Source: Hybos culiciformis (Eukaryota > Arthropoda > Insecta > Diptera > Hybotidae). Taken from it: a stretch of 64,000 nt of DNA. The stretch's first letter is position 1. Each line of letters starts with the position of its first letter. The position numbers were made by a program, and so were the translations under genes. Of this stretch, positions 47,401-62,200 are shown piece after piece. A model generated the notes under the pieces. It had not been told where the DNA came from. It saw nothing but the letters and a program-made list of their open reading frames with translations, and did no database searches. The stretch spans positions 30,683,250 through 30,747,249 of the forward strand of contig OZ023274.1 in NCBI GenBank assembly GCA_964007475.1, written 5' to 3'.

Positions 47401-50180
47401 TACCTTTAAAGTTAAAAAAAAAAAACAAAAACAAAACAAAATACTTAAATAAAGGGAATTGTGAAAAAGAAAAAACTTCAAGGGATGAACTCGTTATATT
47501 GAAGATTGTGTTTGTTAGGAGAAAAAAAAACAATAAATTCGTAAAATTACTTCTTGTAATTAGTTTTTTTTTCATTAAGAATAATATTCGAATTTTTTAC
47601 AAAATATTTAAGCTTATTTTATTTTTAGTTTTTTTTTTTTTTTTAATTTGAGCTTAAGGTTCACTACACCAAAAAAAAAAAAATAACGTAGAAGTTATAA
47701 AAAGAAATCCATATACTTTACGTATTTTTTTTTTATTAAAGTTACCAAATCACTAGGTGGGATACCTTATATACTATAAGAAGTATGGATTTGGTAATGT
47801 GGGCTGGAAGTTTAGACGGGATTAAAAAGTGGGACAGGTAATCATTTACATTCTTCTTAAAGCAGCGCAAGTCGTAAATCAAGCGTCCGCCAGCTGTCGG
47901 GAACAATTTTAATGGGAGAGCATTCCACATTATCGAGGTGCGAACTGAAAACGAATCTCCGAAGCTCGTTCTATCACATCTGGGAATTTTGACGAAATAT
48001 GGGTGTGACGTTGAAGCAGTACGTGTTTGACGTGAAAATACTTGGAGTGGAGGAAGTAGGGCCTTTACTTCCAGGGAGCACGTATCCGTTCCAACGAGAT
48101 ATTTATAAAAAATGGAAAGTGAACCTACATTACGACGGTGATTGAGTGATGTTAATGAGCTGGTGATTTGGTGATTGTTCATCAATGTAATAGCCCTTCT
48201 CTGAACTTTGTCCAGGAATTCAAGATGGGTTTTATGATCACCAGCCCATATGTGCGAATTATATTCTAATTTCGGTCGAATGTAGGATTTGTAAATGTTT
48301 AAGAGATCAGAGGGGGAAAGTATTGTTAACCGCTTTTTAAAAAACCAAAACATTTCGCTGCGTTTTTGCCGTTTCGAAAATATGAATTTTCCAGCTTAAA
48401 TCGCTAGTTATTTTCGAACCTAAAATGTCAAGACTTCCAGATTTGGAAATACTTTCTTCTTGAAAAGAAAATTTGGGATTGAAAGTTGACAGTTTTCTAG
48501 AAATTAGGCAGCATTGAGTTTTGGATGCGTTAAACTCAACTCTGTTGAGAAGACCCGATTGTGCAATTTTTGAAAGGTCGTGGTTTATGCTACTATGCAA
48601 GAAGTATCGTTTAGTAGTAATAGCATTTGAAGATAAAATCTATTAATAAAATCATAGCTTGCTACCAAGTTACTGTCATCGGCGTAGCTGTGGATGGGGT
48701 TTAGAGTCGCAGAAGATCATTAATGAAAACTTTTGATCATAATATTTGACCTAAGGTAAAAATCAGTTGTCTTCATTAATGCACATTTTCAAAATTAACA
48801 ACCTATTTGAATAATCCATAAGAAACTTCCGTAATGTTGCAAAAAATGTTTTGTTTGTTTTTTTTTTTATAGTGACATTACAGAAGTTGTTCTTTAAGTT
48901 AACGGGAAATGTTTTTATAGAATATTTTTAAGCAAAGAATAATCAAAGAATCTTCTGTGAATTTGAAAAATTTCCGTAAAATGTATAAAAAGTGAATCAC
49001 AGAAATCAATTGTTGAAATTTTTCGTAGTTATTATTTGTGTAGAACTATTTGAAAAATTTAATTATTCCTTGTGACAAAATTTGATTATTTTAAGAAGAA
49101 TGAATTTTATATTTTTATTAATTTTAACAAACTCTTCAAGTGATTAAATCTCAAAACCATTTTATCTTTAAAACTAGGGAATTTTCATTGGAACAACGAG
49201 AGATTTTATTTTTTTTTATGATCTTTCTTGTTTTCATTTGGATCTTAATTTATTTATTTTTTTTTCTTTATTTTGTCATGTTTGCAATAGATTTATAATA
49301 AATATAAAAGAAAATATATATCATATTTCTATACTCTATCTAACATAAAAAAAAATTTCCTTATTCTCATCTTTAAATATATACTTACGATGTTATATTT
49401 TTTTAATTTTTTTTTTTTTTTTCGAACACCTGTCTAAAAATATTTCCCAACGATAACTTTATGTTATCTTGATAAAAATATAATAAATATTTTTTCTGAA
49501 CTATGTAAAAAAGGATTTTTTTTTTATATCGCAAGAATTGGAATTTTTTTTTTTTACTTTGAGAAACAGAACACTTTTTGAAAACTTTTATTCACAAAGG
49601 AATGTTATTTACAATTGATGAAAATGGTACATATTTTATCAAAAACTGCAATAAAAGCTAATCATTTTTTCTACCTATGTGTAGAAGTTGAAAAAATTCT
49701 AAATATTTTGTTTAAGTTATAGTAAACACTTATATTTCAAATTTGTTTTGGAAAATTTCTCTAATAATTTGTCTGCGACAACGAAATATTAATCAAAAAT
49801 TTGCAAACGTATTTAAATTGGTTTTGGTATACTTTGAGTAAAATCGATACTTCAATTTTCCAATGATATTTCATTTTGTCTGCACAACATCATTTATTCA
49901 AATCAATTTCCTATAAAAACGTGCTGCCTATTACGATACTTCGTCTTTTAGTTAAATTTTTTATTTTTCTCTATTTTCTAATAACACCAGAAATTTTCCA
50001 TTTCCTTTTTAAGTTTTCACCAGAGTACAATAAATAAAGTTTTTTTTTTTTTTTTTTTTTTTTAAATTGACACATTAAAACAGTTTTCAAAGTTAAATTA
50101 CAATTTAATTCCTTTAACGTGTATTGCTTTTTCTCTATGAAAATTGCAATACTTTAGGGAAAAATTTAAAATGTAATTTT

Positions 50181-50241
<61 letters not shown>

Positions 50242-53200
50242 TGTAAATGCTTTTTTATTTTTAGGTACGAGAATGAGTTTGAATTTTTTAAATGAAATTT
50301 CTATAAGATATTATAAAATTTTATGCTTCCGTCACGAATCCATTAATTTTCCTATTTATACATAGTTTCGTACTAGTTTTATTTTTTTTATTTTTTATTT
50401 TCAACAATATTAAGGATTTTAAGTTAAAAAGCATTTAAAAACTTCAATAAAATATACTTAATTTGAGAAAATAATACATATATATTTGTATTTTGTATAA
50501 ATTCTATGTATGTGTATAAATAAATGATAATGAATGTTTCATATTATTTATTTTGGGAAGGTTTATCTTGCATTAATAATAGTTTACGTTATGTGTATAA
50601 ATAGGTTTTACAATCAGATGTAATTAGATTTAAAATTAAAACGATATCGCAATCGTATCATAGAAACAAATTCTTAAAGTTTTTTTTTATAAAAATATTT
50701 ACTCTGAATCATTTGAAGAATAGCTAAACAGAACAGAAAACCTTATAATAAAGTATGTAGACCGTTTCAAACAATTACTAAAATCGTCTGAATATATATA
50801 TCAATTTTTTGTTTGAAGTATATATATCAATTCTTTAAAATATAATTTTACTTACGAATATACATAATTTTCATTCCACTTGGTCAGCTTTGAACATAGA
50901 AATCCGTAACCGAAGAATCTTGTTCTGTAGCTTAACAGAAACTGAAATAATTACATAAAAGTCAACGATCCTTAAAGCTTGATTGATGATCAAACTGATG
51001 CTGAAAATGTTCGTGATTTTAATTGCATAACCTATAACAACTTGAAGCATATCTCAAAAAATTTATTCAAACCATGATTTGATATACATATATATTATAT
51101 ATATACTAATTAAAATTTACTGCAGGTTTTTCCATTAGCTTCTGTGTATACATTATATACATATTAAAGTAGATTTCTTTTAAACTGATTTTCTTTAAAA
51201 TTTTATAATTTGATGGAAAAAAAATTAATTTTTTTTCTAACACATTTTTTATCCTTTAATAAAATTTTCAATCATTATTATATAAATATGGTATATGCTT
51301 AATATATACAGACAAGATAATTATTTATTACTTTATGTAAAAGCTTTTCACCATAAGAATAAATTTATGGGTAGATTTTAACGAAGGTGATGTGTTTTTC
51401 AGTTAAGAAATTTATTTTTTCCGCAGTTATGCTTAAAAAGTTTTCTTAATTTTATACTGTTGAACTGATAAAATAAAATTTTATAGTTTAATAAGTTTTA
51501 CATAATTTCCTATGCACAATTTTTTGTTTTTTTTCTCTATATTAAATAAGAAGCATTTTTATATAAATTTTTGTACCATAAAATTATTAATGTTTGTAAT
51601 TATGTATTATGAAAACAAAATTATGTTTAAAAATAAATCTGATTTTGTTTATATTTTTATGCATTATGGTTTAAATTCAGAAATTTGCTTTTTTGAAAAT
51701 TTTGTAGGGTACAGGGTGGTATACTTTTCTCAATTAGAAGTTGCAAAAAGTAAAAAAAAAAATGAAATCTTGAATTGTGCGATTTAGAAATATACAAAAC
51801 ATATTCCAAAAACTTATGATTTTGTCTATAAGAAAAGTCTCTAAGACGTTAAACTTGAAAGTCTAAAATGTCAAATTGTAAATTGATTATGACTGTGTAA
51901 TATTTATTTACAATTGTATATACTTTTAGGCTTTAAAATAAAATACAATGAATTTTCACAAAAAAAGTCAAAACACAAAATATCTAACTTTTTTTTAAGC
52001 AAAAAAAAAAATCTTAAATTTAAGATGATTTCAATCGAAATTGAAATAAAAATTTAAATTTAATTAAATTTTATTGCTCTACTTAAAGGAAACCAAATAC
52101 TAGATTTTTTTTTTTTTTCATTTTTATATTTTTGGTAATGAAAATAGCAATAAAATTGGAAAATCATTTTCCTTCATGTTTAAATTTTATTAAAAAAAAA
52201 GAAAAAAGAAAAGGAAATTTATATGAAACTTTTTCGTCATAAAAATTACATTTGTTTTGCATAAAAATGATTCAACGTATATTTGTTTTTGTTATTTTTC
52301 TTTTAATGCTTTTAAGAAAATTGGAAAACTGTAATTGAAATCGATAATATTATTTGAATCGATTCCGTGTTTTTTTTTTTGTTTTTTTTTTGTGTATAGG
52401 TTTTGGTTTGTGGAAAAAACATTTCAAATCAGTGAAATGAAGACCAATTTTTTGTTGACTCTTTTACTTTGATAATTTTCTTGAATATTCAAAAATTTTA
52501 TTTCCATACTATTTCTTTGATCTTAAAATTAAAATTTTCTCAATTTTCATATTAATGCTTCATTTAGAAATATCCATACTTTGAATAAATATACATACTA
52601 TCATTATGTACTATTTTATTGAAATTTTGAAGAAAAAAATAAATTAGTTATAATTTATTTTATATTTCCTTTATATTCTATATAATTTTAAAGCATTTTC
52701 ACTTCAGGGTTTCTTATTATAATTTAGAATTATTTTAATAATAATTAAAAACACAAAGTTGTGAATAGGCATATAATTTAAGAATAGCCGAAGGTGTTCA
52801 TGAAAATGACATTGAGTTTTTTTATGTTGCGTACAGTATCGATTGAATGGTATATAAATACGCATATACCTACATAAAATAATGTTTTATAATGATTATA
52901 AAATTTTCTTCATTAAATTTTCTTAAGACCCAATATAAATTTCATCATTTTTTTTTTTTTATTTTTTAACAGCAGTAGATACCAAAGAACAAAAAATTTT
53001 AACAATTATAGCGATTTATAATGAATAAAAAAAAAAAACTTTTTTACAATTTTGTAGTGAAATCTGTTAAATAAATATTTCAAAGTGACATTCGTTCTCT
53101 TAAAGAATAAACTGGTTATACGGAAGAAAATTATGATTGGCTTAAGCATATATTATACTTCTCTGGAAATAAAAATAAACTTTAACTTTTCTATTCTACA

Positions 53201-56200
53201 CAGCCATTTTACTGAAGAACTGATTCATTGATTCTTTTCTTGTCACTATTGTTCGTTAAGTTCAATGTAGACAACTAGTTACTGTGTGGATAAAACTAAA
53301 AATGAAATAAACAAAACTTTGATTAAAATTTATAGTACACAAAATAACATAAAATGAACAAAAAAAAAAGTTAATGAAAAATTCTAATTACTTATTTGTG
53401 TAAAATATAAAAAAAAAAAACATTGTTATATTTTCTTATGGTTTCATAGTTTCTATTTCCTCGATTTTTCTCAACATAAGCAATTATAATATGTACAATG
53501 TAAACACATACTATATTACTGATATTATATAATATATATATATATAAAACAATAGAACAGAAAAAATATTATTTTTTTTTTCAATGAAAATCGTTTTTCA
53601 TGATGATGATATTGAATAATTATTTATAAAAGATTGAAAAATCTAATTATAAGTTTTTCAGTTTTTCCATATTATATACAGATTTTTTTTGTTATACATT
53701 TTCACCATTCTGTATTCTATGAATTTTATATTTTTATAGTATAGTTATTATATAGGTATATTATATATTTATATTTTTTGTTTTTCTCATTAAATATAAT
53801 TCTTTTTTTTTTTGTTTCATTTTCCCATTTAATATTGAACGATTATAATGATTGCGTTTATTACAGGCACCGTAATTATCTTGATTATTAAAGCTTAAAT
53901 TATAAATGTTCCTTTTAGCCATTACAAAATGTTAAAATGAAAATTGAAGAAAATAATTATTATTAATGAAAAAATTAAAAAAATAAAAACAATATGAATG
54001 AATGAAGGGTACAAAAAAAGAAGAAAAACACAAAAACACAAACCAATTGAAATTATATTAATAATTATTTTTTTGTTTTTACCATCATCATAGTACTACA
54101 TATTTTCAATTAGTTAAGCGCCATCAGCTGCCATTATTCGTGCCAATTATGTATTTTTTTGTTTTTTTTTTAAATAATTTTATTAAAAATCGAAAATAAA
54201 ATAAAATATATAATATTTGAAAAGGATAATAATAACAATTTATTCCTATATAGTAGTAGGTAATTGAATTTATAAAAACTATATAATGACTCACGTTAAA
54301 AATAAGGCTATGTTCAATTTCTAAGATATGGCAAAAAATTGGATATAGTTTTTTTTTATTTTAAGATGATCCACACACTACTAAGAATGCAAAGTGTTTT
54401 ATGTTCAATAGTAGGGACTTGTTTTATTTGAATCTTAGAAATATTTAAAAATTAATTTTTGTTAGTCCATGGGGCTGAAAACGGATGCTAAAAAATTTGT
54501 TTAACTTTTTAATGTGCTAAAATTTATAAAAAAATAAAATTTGCCAAAGAAAAACTCTTTAAAAATGTCCTTGAAAATATCTTGAAAAATATTCTGTATT
54601 ATCGTCTAGGCAACGAAATTTGTAACATTATAAACATAAATAACACATAAATTAAAGAATCAAATTAAAATATAATATTCCAAGTTGAATAATTTTTTGG
54701 TCAAAATTTTATATACAAATAAAATATAGGAAAAATTAAAAAAAATATTACGGAAATAATTATTAGAACAGTTCCTTCCTTATAAATAAAATTATTTTTA
54801 TTTTTTTTTTTATATTTTCACAAAATCATTGATAGAAATTACTTTTGCAGAATAATTTATTAATGATTGCACTTTTTACTACATAGAAAGACATTTTTAT
54901 AGTAAATTTTTTTTCCAATATTTGTTTCAATACAAATATACGATATTCAGGTACATATATTTGTATATTTTTATATTCTATTTGCACAGAAAAATGTATT
55001 TTATTCTATAATAGAAGAAATATTTATTATTCTAGGATTAGCCTTTTTTATATCAAAAATAGAAAAGCAGACTACTTATATGTTTTCACTTTCTGTCTGT
55101 ACGTCTGTCCGAATGTCTGTCGTGAACTCAAAAGCTTATAACTATTTGGATCATATAAATTGCAAAATATGCGCAATCTCGTTCACTTTCATTAAAGCCA
55201 AAGAAGTATATTCTTCGAGTCCGGACAAGAGAGTTACAAGCTCTCAACCAACGATGGGTCAAAATCATTTTCATATAACATTAATATTATTTTAAATTTT
55301 GGAAAGGATTCTGATTAGTATGTGGGGAAATCGATATCGAAAAAAAAAGGAAAATAAAAGAATGTTAAGCCCTCGATTATGTCCAAGGGTTTGGACTGGT
55401 GGCTGAAAATGGATTTCCGTGAAAATTGGTATATGAGTTGAAGTCAATTGAAGAAACATAAAAAAAAATTTACCTCCGATTGTGACTAAGGATTCGGGTT
55501 GGAGGCCTGAAAGCAGAAAGTTGATATATGAACAGAGAGCGATATAAGAAAAAAAATATTCTGGAAATATTTTGAATCCAAAACTTGAAAGGTACTGGTT
55601 TATATTTTTCTATAGTTATAGCAATAGTAATTTAATCATGAACTATTTTCGTAAGGTGTCAACTAAAATCTGATTTAGATCGCGAAAAAATAAAATGTGA
55701 AATGAAAAATGATCTTTAGGCTATTAAGCGACACTGGATGTATAAGAATATTTTAAAATACGTCGGCAAACTTTTGGTATGTTTTTCGGCTTGTTTTCAG
55801 CCGTGATTATTTCGGTTTAATCACATTGATTACGTATTAATCGTTTCTTTTTTCTCATTTAAAAAAAAATCAGATTTATCTTAAGAGTCAAAAAATAATT
55901 TATTTTTTTTACATTGCAAATTTCATTTCTTTTCTGTATGAATTATTATTATTTAAGGTTCTTTAATCGTTTATATTAAAAAAAGGAATATTAAAATTAT
56001 AAAATAAACATTAAATTAAACCTTTTGAATGTTGCGGCCAGGTTTTTTTCAGTAAAATTTATTTTACTATATATAAATATATATAAATATGAAAACATTT
56101 TCCTGATTTCTTTTTTATTGCAAGCATTGAAAGTAATAAATTTAGCGCGGGTAAAATCGAAAAAAAAAAAAGAAGAAAATAGTATATAAAAAATTATGAA

Positions 56201-59200
56201 ATTTTTCTGAAAACCTATTGAACTGGAAAAATTATACTTTATTTTTTCTTTTATATAATTTTTTTTAAATTTTCTCTATAAATGAGAAAATTTCTGTACT
56301 TTTTTTTTTTTTGCCGAATGAAAACTTTATTATATTTTTCTGATTTATTAAATTAAGTTATATTTAAGATTAATATAAATATTTTCTTCTTTTTTTGGTT
56401 TTAAATTATTTAATTTTTTTTTATTTTCTTTTGTTTTTTTTTTTTTCAGGAAAATATTTATGGTAAAAATTGTGACAAAAAAATAAATATTCGATAAAAA
56501 TTAAGTTTTAAATTTTTTTATTCTGTATTATGTTTTGGTTAACCGCAAACGAGGTTGAAATCAATTGTAAGAAAGAATTTAAAAAAATCTGTTTTTCAAT
56601 TGTACACCGAAAAAAATATTTCAACCCATAAAAGTAAAAGTTCATCCAACCCAAAAGTTTTGTTATTTTTGGTTAATGTAGAAAAAAAATTATTTTATTG
56701 CAATTTTTTAATTAATTATTATTTATTTATATTTATTAATTATTATTTTATGTCGTATCTGCATTTTTTGCGAAAATGAGTTAAGAATTGATCTTTATAT
56801 ATTTCGAGATGATCTTTCGATCTGTCTTATCCACGTTGCTGTATCTTTAATAGTTCCCAAGATATTCAGTGTCGATTATGTCGTAAGTGACCTAAAAAAG
56901 ATTTAATAAAATTTTATAATGTTGTAACCAACAAAATGATGTCATTTACGACAGAATTGTATGTAAAATATCGATAAAAAAAATTCAACATTATAATGTC
57001 GTAACTGCTATTTCTATATATAATTTGGCTTTAAAATAAAAAATTGTCTCTTAATTCTTAAAAGTTGTAAAAGATCATTTTATGTAATTAAAGTGGTAAA
57101 ATATACATGAAAAAATAAATATTTGAATAAAAATTTTCAGTATTATAATATCGTATCTGTATGAAATTTAAATTTTTCTCGGTAAAAAAGTAAAAAAAAA
57201 GTCTGTTATTACTTGGTAGCATAAAATATGCTTTTAAGACACAAATCTAGAAAGATTATTGAGGCGAATTACGAAAAAAAATTAAAAAGTTTTTCGGCTC
57301 AATTTTTTTTCCGAGCGTTCCAAACTTTAAAGTCGATTTTCTCGAAACTTGGTTTATGCAGATACGACATTATAATTTTGGGTCGACGAGCAGTCGAATC
57401 GGGAACCTCAATTTCACTTTTTTTTTTGGTTATCATTCATTGGTTATCAATGTATTCAAAGAGAACAAAAAAAATATATATATATTAAGTAAAATTTTTG
57501 GTAATGCTTTGAGGTTACCAAAAAACTCAACACAAAATACAAACGTTTTTGTAAAATTTTTGGGTGAATTTATTTATTTATTTCTACCAGTATATTTTTT
57601 TACTTTACATAAATTTACTACATATATCAAATAATAAAAAATTTATGTTTATAAATATTTAAATAATGTTAACATACTGAAAGATAGCCTCCTTGAATAC
57701 TTTTAAATAAAACTAATTTTAAAATTTTTAAATATATTTAGTAAAATTTTGTTAAATATTTTGTTTAAAGACAATAATTTGGTAAATTTCTTCAAGTTTT
57801 AAGAAGTTTTAAGAAGAATATTGCTAACTTTTTTTCATATATCTGACTGAATTTATTCTTTTTTTAAATTTATGATGTTGAATTTAATTTTAACTAAATA
57901 AATAATTTGCCTTAACAGAAGACTTAAAAGGACAAACAAAAAGAGTGCAGGTACTAAAAATAAAACTATATATATATATTTTTTCAAGCAACAGGAAGCA
58001 GCAATTAAAGCTAGAAAAATTATTTTGCATTTGCAAAAAAAAAAAAAAACGATGATTTTGAAGTAAAGAAGAAAATTTCATGAAAGAAGAAAGAAACAAC
58101 TCATTATGGTTTTTTTTTTTATTTTAATTATTTTTTTAACAATTTTTATTTATTCGAACACGTTGTCGAAGCACGTTGGATTCATGTATAAGGATAATTA
58201 TTTGATCCTTTTCTCTGTGTATTTATCTAAAGAAGGTATTCGTTCAATAGTTGAAAAGAAACAAATTGAGAAATACTTAAAATTTTTCCTTTCAATATGA
58301 ATTCGATTTATATTCATTAAGTACAGATTTAATGTAGGGAAACTCATGTATAAATTATATAAAGGAAATATCAGTGTCCCAGTCACATGTCGCACCACAG
58401 ATCTACTGTCGTAAAATAATCAAATTCATAAAATTTTTAAAGTTTTTATTTGGCAAAACTGAGATGCAAAATTTACTATTTATTTATCCATCTAATTCTA
58501 CAGTATTGCATTTGGTTAAAAAAAAATTAAGTAATATTTTGTTTTTAAAACAGTTAAATTGCCAAATGCAGGTGCTGTCTCCTCCTAACAAATAAAATTG
58601 TTATTATTATTTTTATATTTTTTTTGTTTATTTATTTTTTAATGTTTTCATTATTTTATTTTTTTCTGTTATATTAATCTTATATTTTTTAAATTGCTTT
58701 TTAAAAGGATTTTTCTGTTGTATATAATTTAAAAGAGTATCATCATTATTTTCAGTAAATTTTTTTTTTCTTTTTTTTTTAAATAATTTATTTTAATGTG
58801 TAATTTTGGAAAAATTTTAATGCATAATTTTATTGCAATTTATAGTTGTCGACTGTCGTGTTGTAGTGATATTGCCATTATCTTTCGGTGTGTTCGGTCG
58901 TGGGTTCAATTTCCATCTCGGACTGATTAATAAGAATTTGTCAGTTTATTTATTCACTTAAATTAAGTATTTGTGTTGTTTCAATTTGTTTAAAGAGCTG
59001 ACTAAATTTAAATATTTTTTAATATAAATACCAATATACTAGTACTGCGTAAGTACTGCAATATTTTAATTTACTGCAGTATTTTTTTAGTGGTAATTAA
59101 ATTATCTGCAATAGTATATTTAGTCAGGTCAGTTAGTTTTCAGTTAGTTTTTAATTCAAAAGAAAAATTATATGAAATTTTGGGAGTTAGAAGAAAAATT

Positions 59201-62200
59201 TTCTTAATGACGGATAATAGTTTATAATAATTAAATGAACAATTATTTTTTAATAAAGAAAATGACGTGAAATAAATTTATATTCTTTAAAAATTAAAAA
59301 TATAACTTGCTCAGGGCTGTTAATAGTTTTCTTATAAGCGTAGATCTGTGCAGGGACCTACAAAACAGGCCTTCAATTAGAAAAAATTTTTATATTAAAA
59401 TGGATTTAGTAATCATTAATAGAAAATCATAATACGCAGTATGCACAAGAAATTAAAAAACAAAATGGATATAATTAATTTTGATGACTTTTGAAAATGG
59501 GTCTTTTCTTTTTTTGTTTTACAGAAAATTATTTTAAATTTTATAGCACAAAAAAATAAAATTAAATAAATGAAAATCTTTTTTCCCAGAAAACATATAC
59601 AAACAAAAAAATGAGCGAAACTTTATCAGTTCAAATTCAAACGAAAAAAAAAAAAAATTAAGGCGACTAAGTAAAATTGAATTTTTTTTTTTTTTTTTGC
59701 TTTTAATCCTTAATCCAATTATTTAAGATTATCTGTAAATAAACAAAAGCTTTATTTCCATATTAATGTAAGATACAAAAAAAAAAACTGAAACCTAAAA
59801 AAAGGAAAAAAAAACTTATTTTTTTTTTATTTCGTTGAAAATAATGAAAAACGAAAGACATTTTTAAAGATTTTTGTTTTTACTTTTTCCTTCATTTTCC
59901 TTTTAAGTTTCTTAATTTTAAAATTTTATTTTATTTTTAAAGGATCCCGAACTTAATAAGTAACACTTTACAGTTCACAAAATATTCTCACTCACTCAGA
60001 GATAGTTTTCTCAAAAGTTTTAGTTCGAATTTTTTGGAAATTTATTGCATTTTCTTTAAGATTGTCAATAATTTTCTCGCCGCCAAATATATTCTCAATT
60101 TAGTAAGGACTTTAACGCACTCTATGACATTGAAATTAATTTGTTTAATTCGTTAACGAAATATCATAGTTATGCTTAGCAATATTCTTATCAAAATTCG
60201 TAAAAACGTTATTCCAGCATGATCTCGTCAACATAATTTAATGTTATACAATTTTTCTTATTTTCACGCGTTTCAAATTTTCCCAGTGAACGGAAAATGA
60301 ATAAAATAAAAAAAAAATACAAAGTATATAAAGGATTTATAAGTATTAAAAAAACTTAAGCTAAATTGGACATAAAAAATGAATGAAGAAAAAAAAAACC
60401 TTACAATTTTGCAGTCCAACATTTTCTTTCATTTTTTTATATAATTTCCATCTTAAGAATTAAATTTCCCAGAAAAAAATTATTTACAAAACATAAGAAA
60501 CAATAATAAAAAAAAAAAAAAATTGTAATATTAAAAAATAACAAATTGCATAAAAAAAAATTCAAAAAACAACTTGTGAAATTTAATTTGCACCAAATTT
60601 TCTTTTCTTCCATTTTTTTATCATTGAAAATTGTTGTTCATTGAAGTTTGTTTTCCCTTCGATTAAGATTTTTTTTTTTTTTTTTCGAAAACAATAAGGA
60701 AGATTAATTTTCGATTAATTTGATAATAATTTTTTTTTCAGAAAATTAAATGTAATTCAAATTAAAGAAAATTAAAACGGATTTACTTGATTGTACATAA
60801 CAATATAACAGATGCTATTCGAAATTAAATTATTTTATATATAATAAATTTTGTTTTTTTAATTGAAGTCAGAAAGTTAATAATTTTTTAGAATATCATC
60901 GAAAACTAACATAAAAATTAAATTATCTAAAAATGTTCCAAAATTTATGACATTAATATATTATATATATGAAATTATACTTTTGGAGGTATAAACTTAT
61001 TGCATGTAAATGATTAATTGAAGTTACAATTAAAAATTTTTGCTATTACTGAAAAATTAAATCAAAGACAAAGCTTGATAAATTGACCACAATTCAGTTT
61101 TGGTATAATTTAAAATTTGAATTTCCCTTAGTTGAATAACCTAATTAACGTTCCTTGATCATTTCCTATCATATAGTTAAGCTACATTTTATTATATATA
61201 TATGTATACATCATAAATAAATAATAATATTAAATCTCTCAAAATTTTTTTAAACGAAAGCATAAATTTATCTATGATTTGCATTTAAAATTTATCAAAA
61301 AGAAAAAACAAAATTGGTTTGGAATAAAAATCTGTGAAGATTATGTTAAATTATTTTTTAAATGAATAAAATATGTACAAAAAATTTGTATTATATTATT
61401 GTTGCTTATTAAGCTGTTTTTCAACAGAAAATTGAAATTCATTTTTAACTATGCTATCATTTCTGGTATCACTAAAATTTTTGAATAGAAAAGTGAAAAA
61501 ATTTAAAAGTTCAATTTTAGCTGTTCACTTACGTACATTATTACGTAAGATGCTTTCAAAATTTGACTTCATTTTAACTTTCATGAATAATTTTTGCATT
61601 AAGGCCACTTTCCCGTATAACATCTAAATTTATTTTTATAGTGCTTCACCCTTAAAAAAATTTAAGAATTTCAAATTCTGAATTTCAAATTCCTAATGTA
61701 TTTTGTTAGTGTGATTTAATGTCAAAAGAAAGTTTTTGGGTGATCACTTTTTTCCTCTTTTTTCATAAATTTCAAATATTAATAACGAAGCTGCCGGAGT
61801 AGGATTTTCTTTCCCTAAACTTAGAGGATTTTATTATATCGGGGCAAAAATTATGAACAAAAATTATTGTACAAGGAAAATCTCACGAAATTTGCGCAAT
61901 TTTTTTTATGTGGCATATTAGTGCGGTAAATTCTTTTTTTTTTTTGACAATTAGAATGACAGAACTTGAATTTCAAAATTTTTTTTTGTTGTTGTGAATT
62001 TCAAATACACGCTTTGAGGCGTGTATTTGAAATTCACAACAACAAAAAAAAATTTGAAATTTTACACTAACAAAATACATTAGGAATTTAAAATTCAGAA
62101 TTTGAAATTTTTTTAGGGGTGAAGCACATTTATTATCTTTGGAAAATTAAACAAGAATTTTATTCCACAACAGTTAAATTTTTAATTAATTTTCATTATG

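Noticed and set aside
55080..55295. 71-codon frame with CTGTCTGT-like repeats
   Set aside because: It looks like a repeat relic; no ends, domain or splice sites found, so not called a gene or a named element.
56750..57400. Recurring TGTCGTAACTGC / GCAGATACGACA words in both orientations
   Set aside because: Arms are only 13-18 bp, spacing is irregular and no target duplication was found; too weak for an element call.
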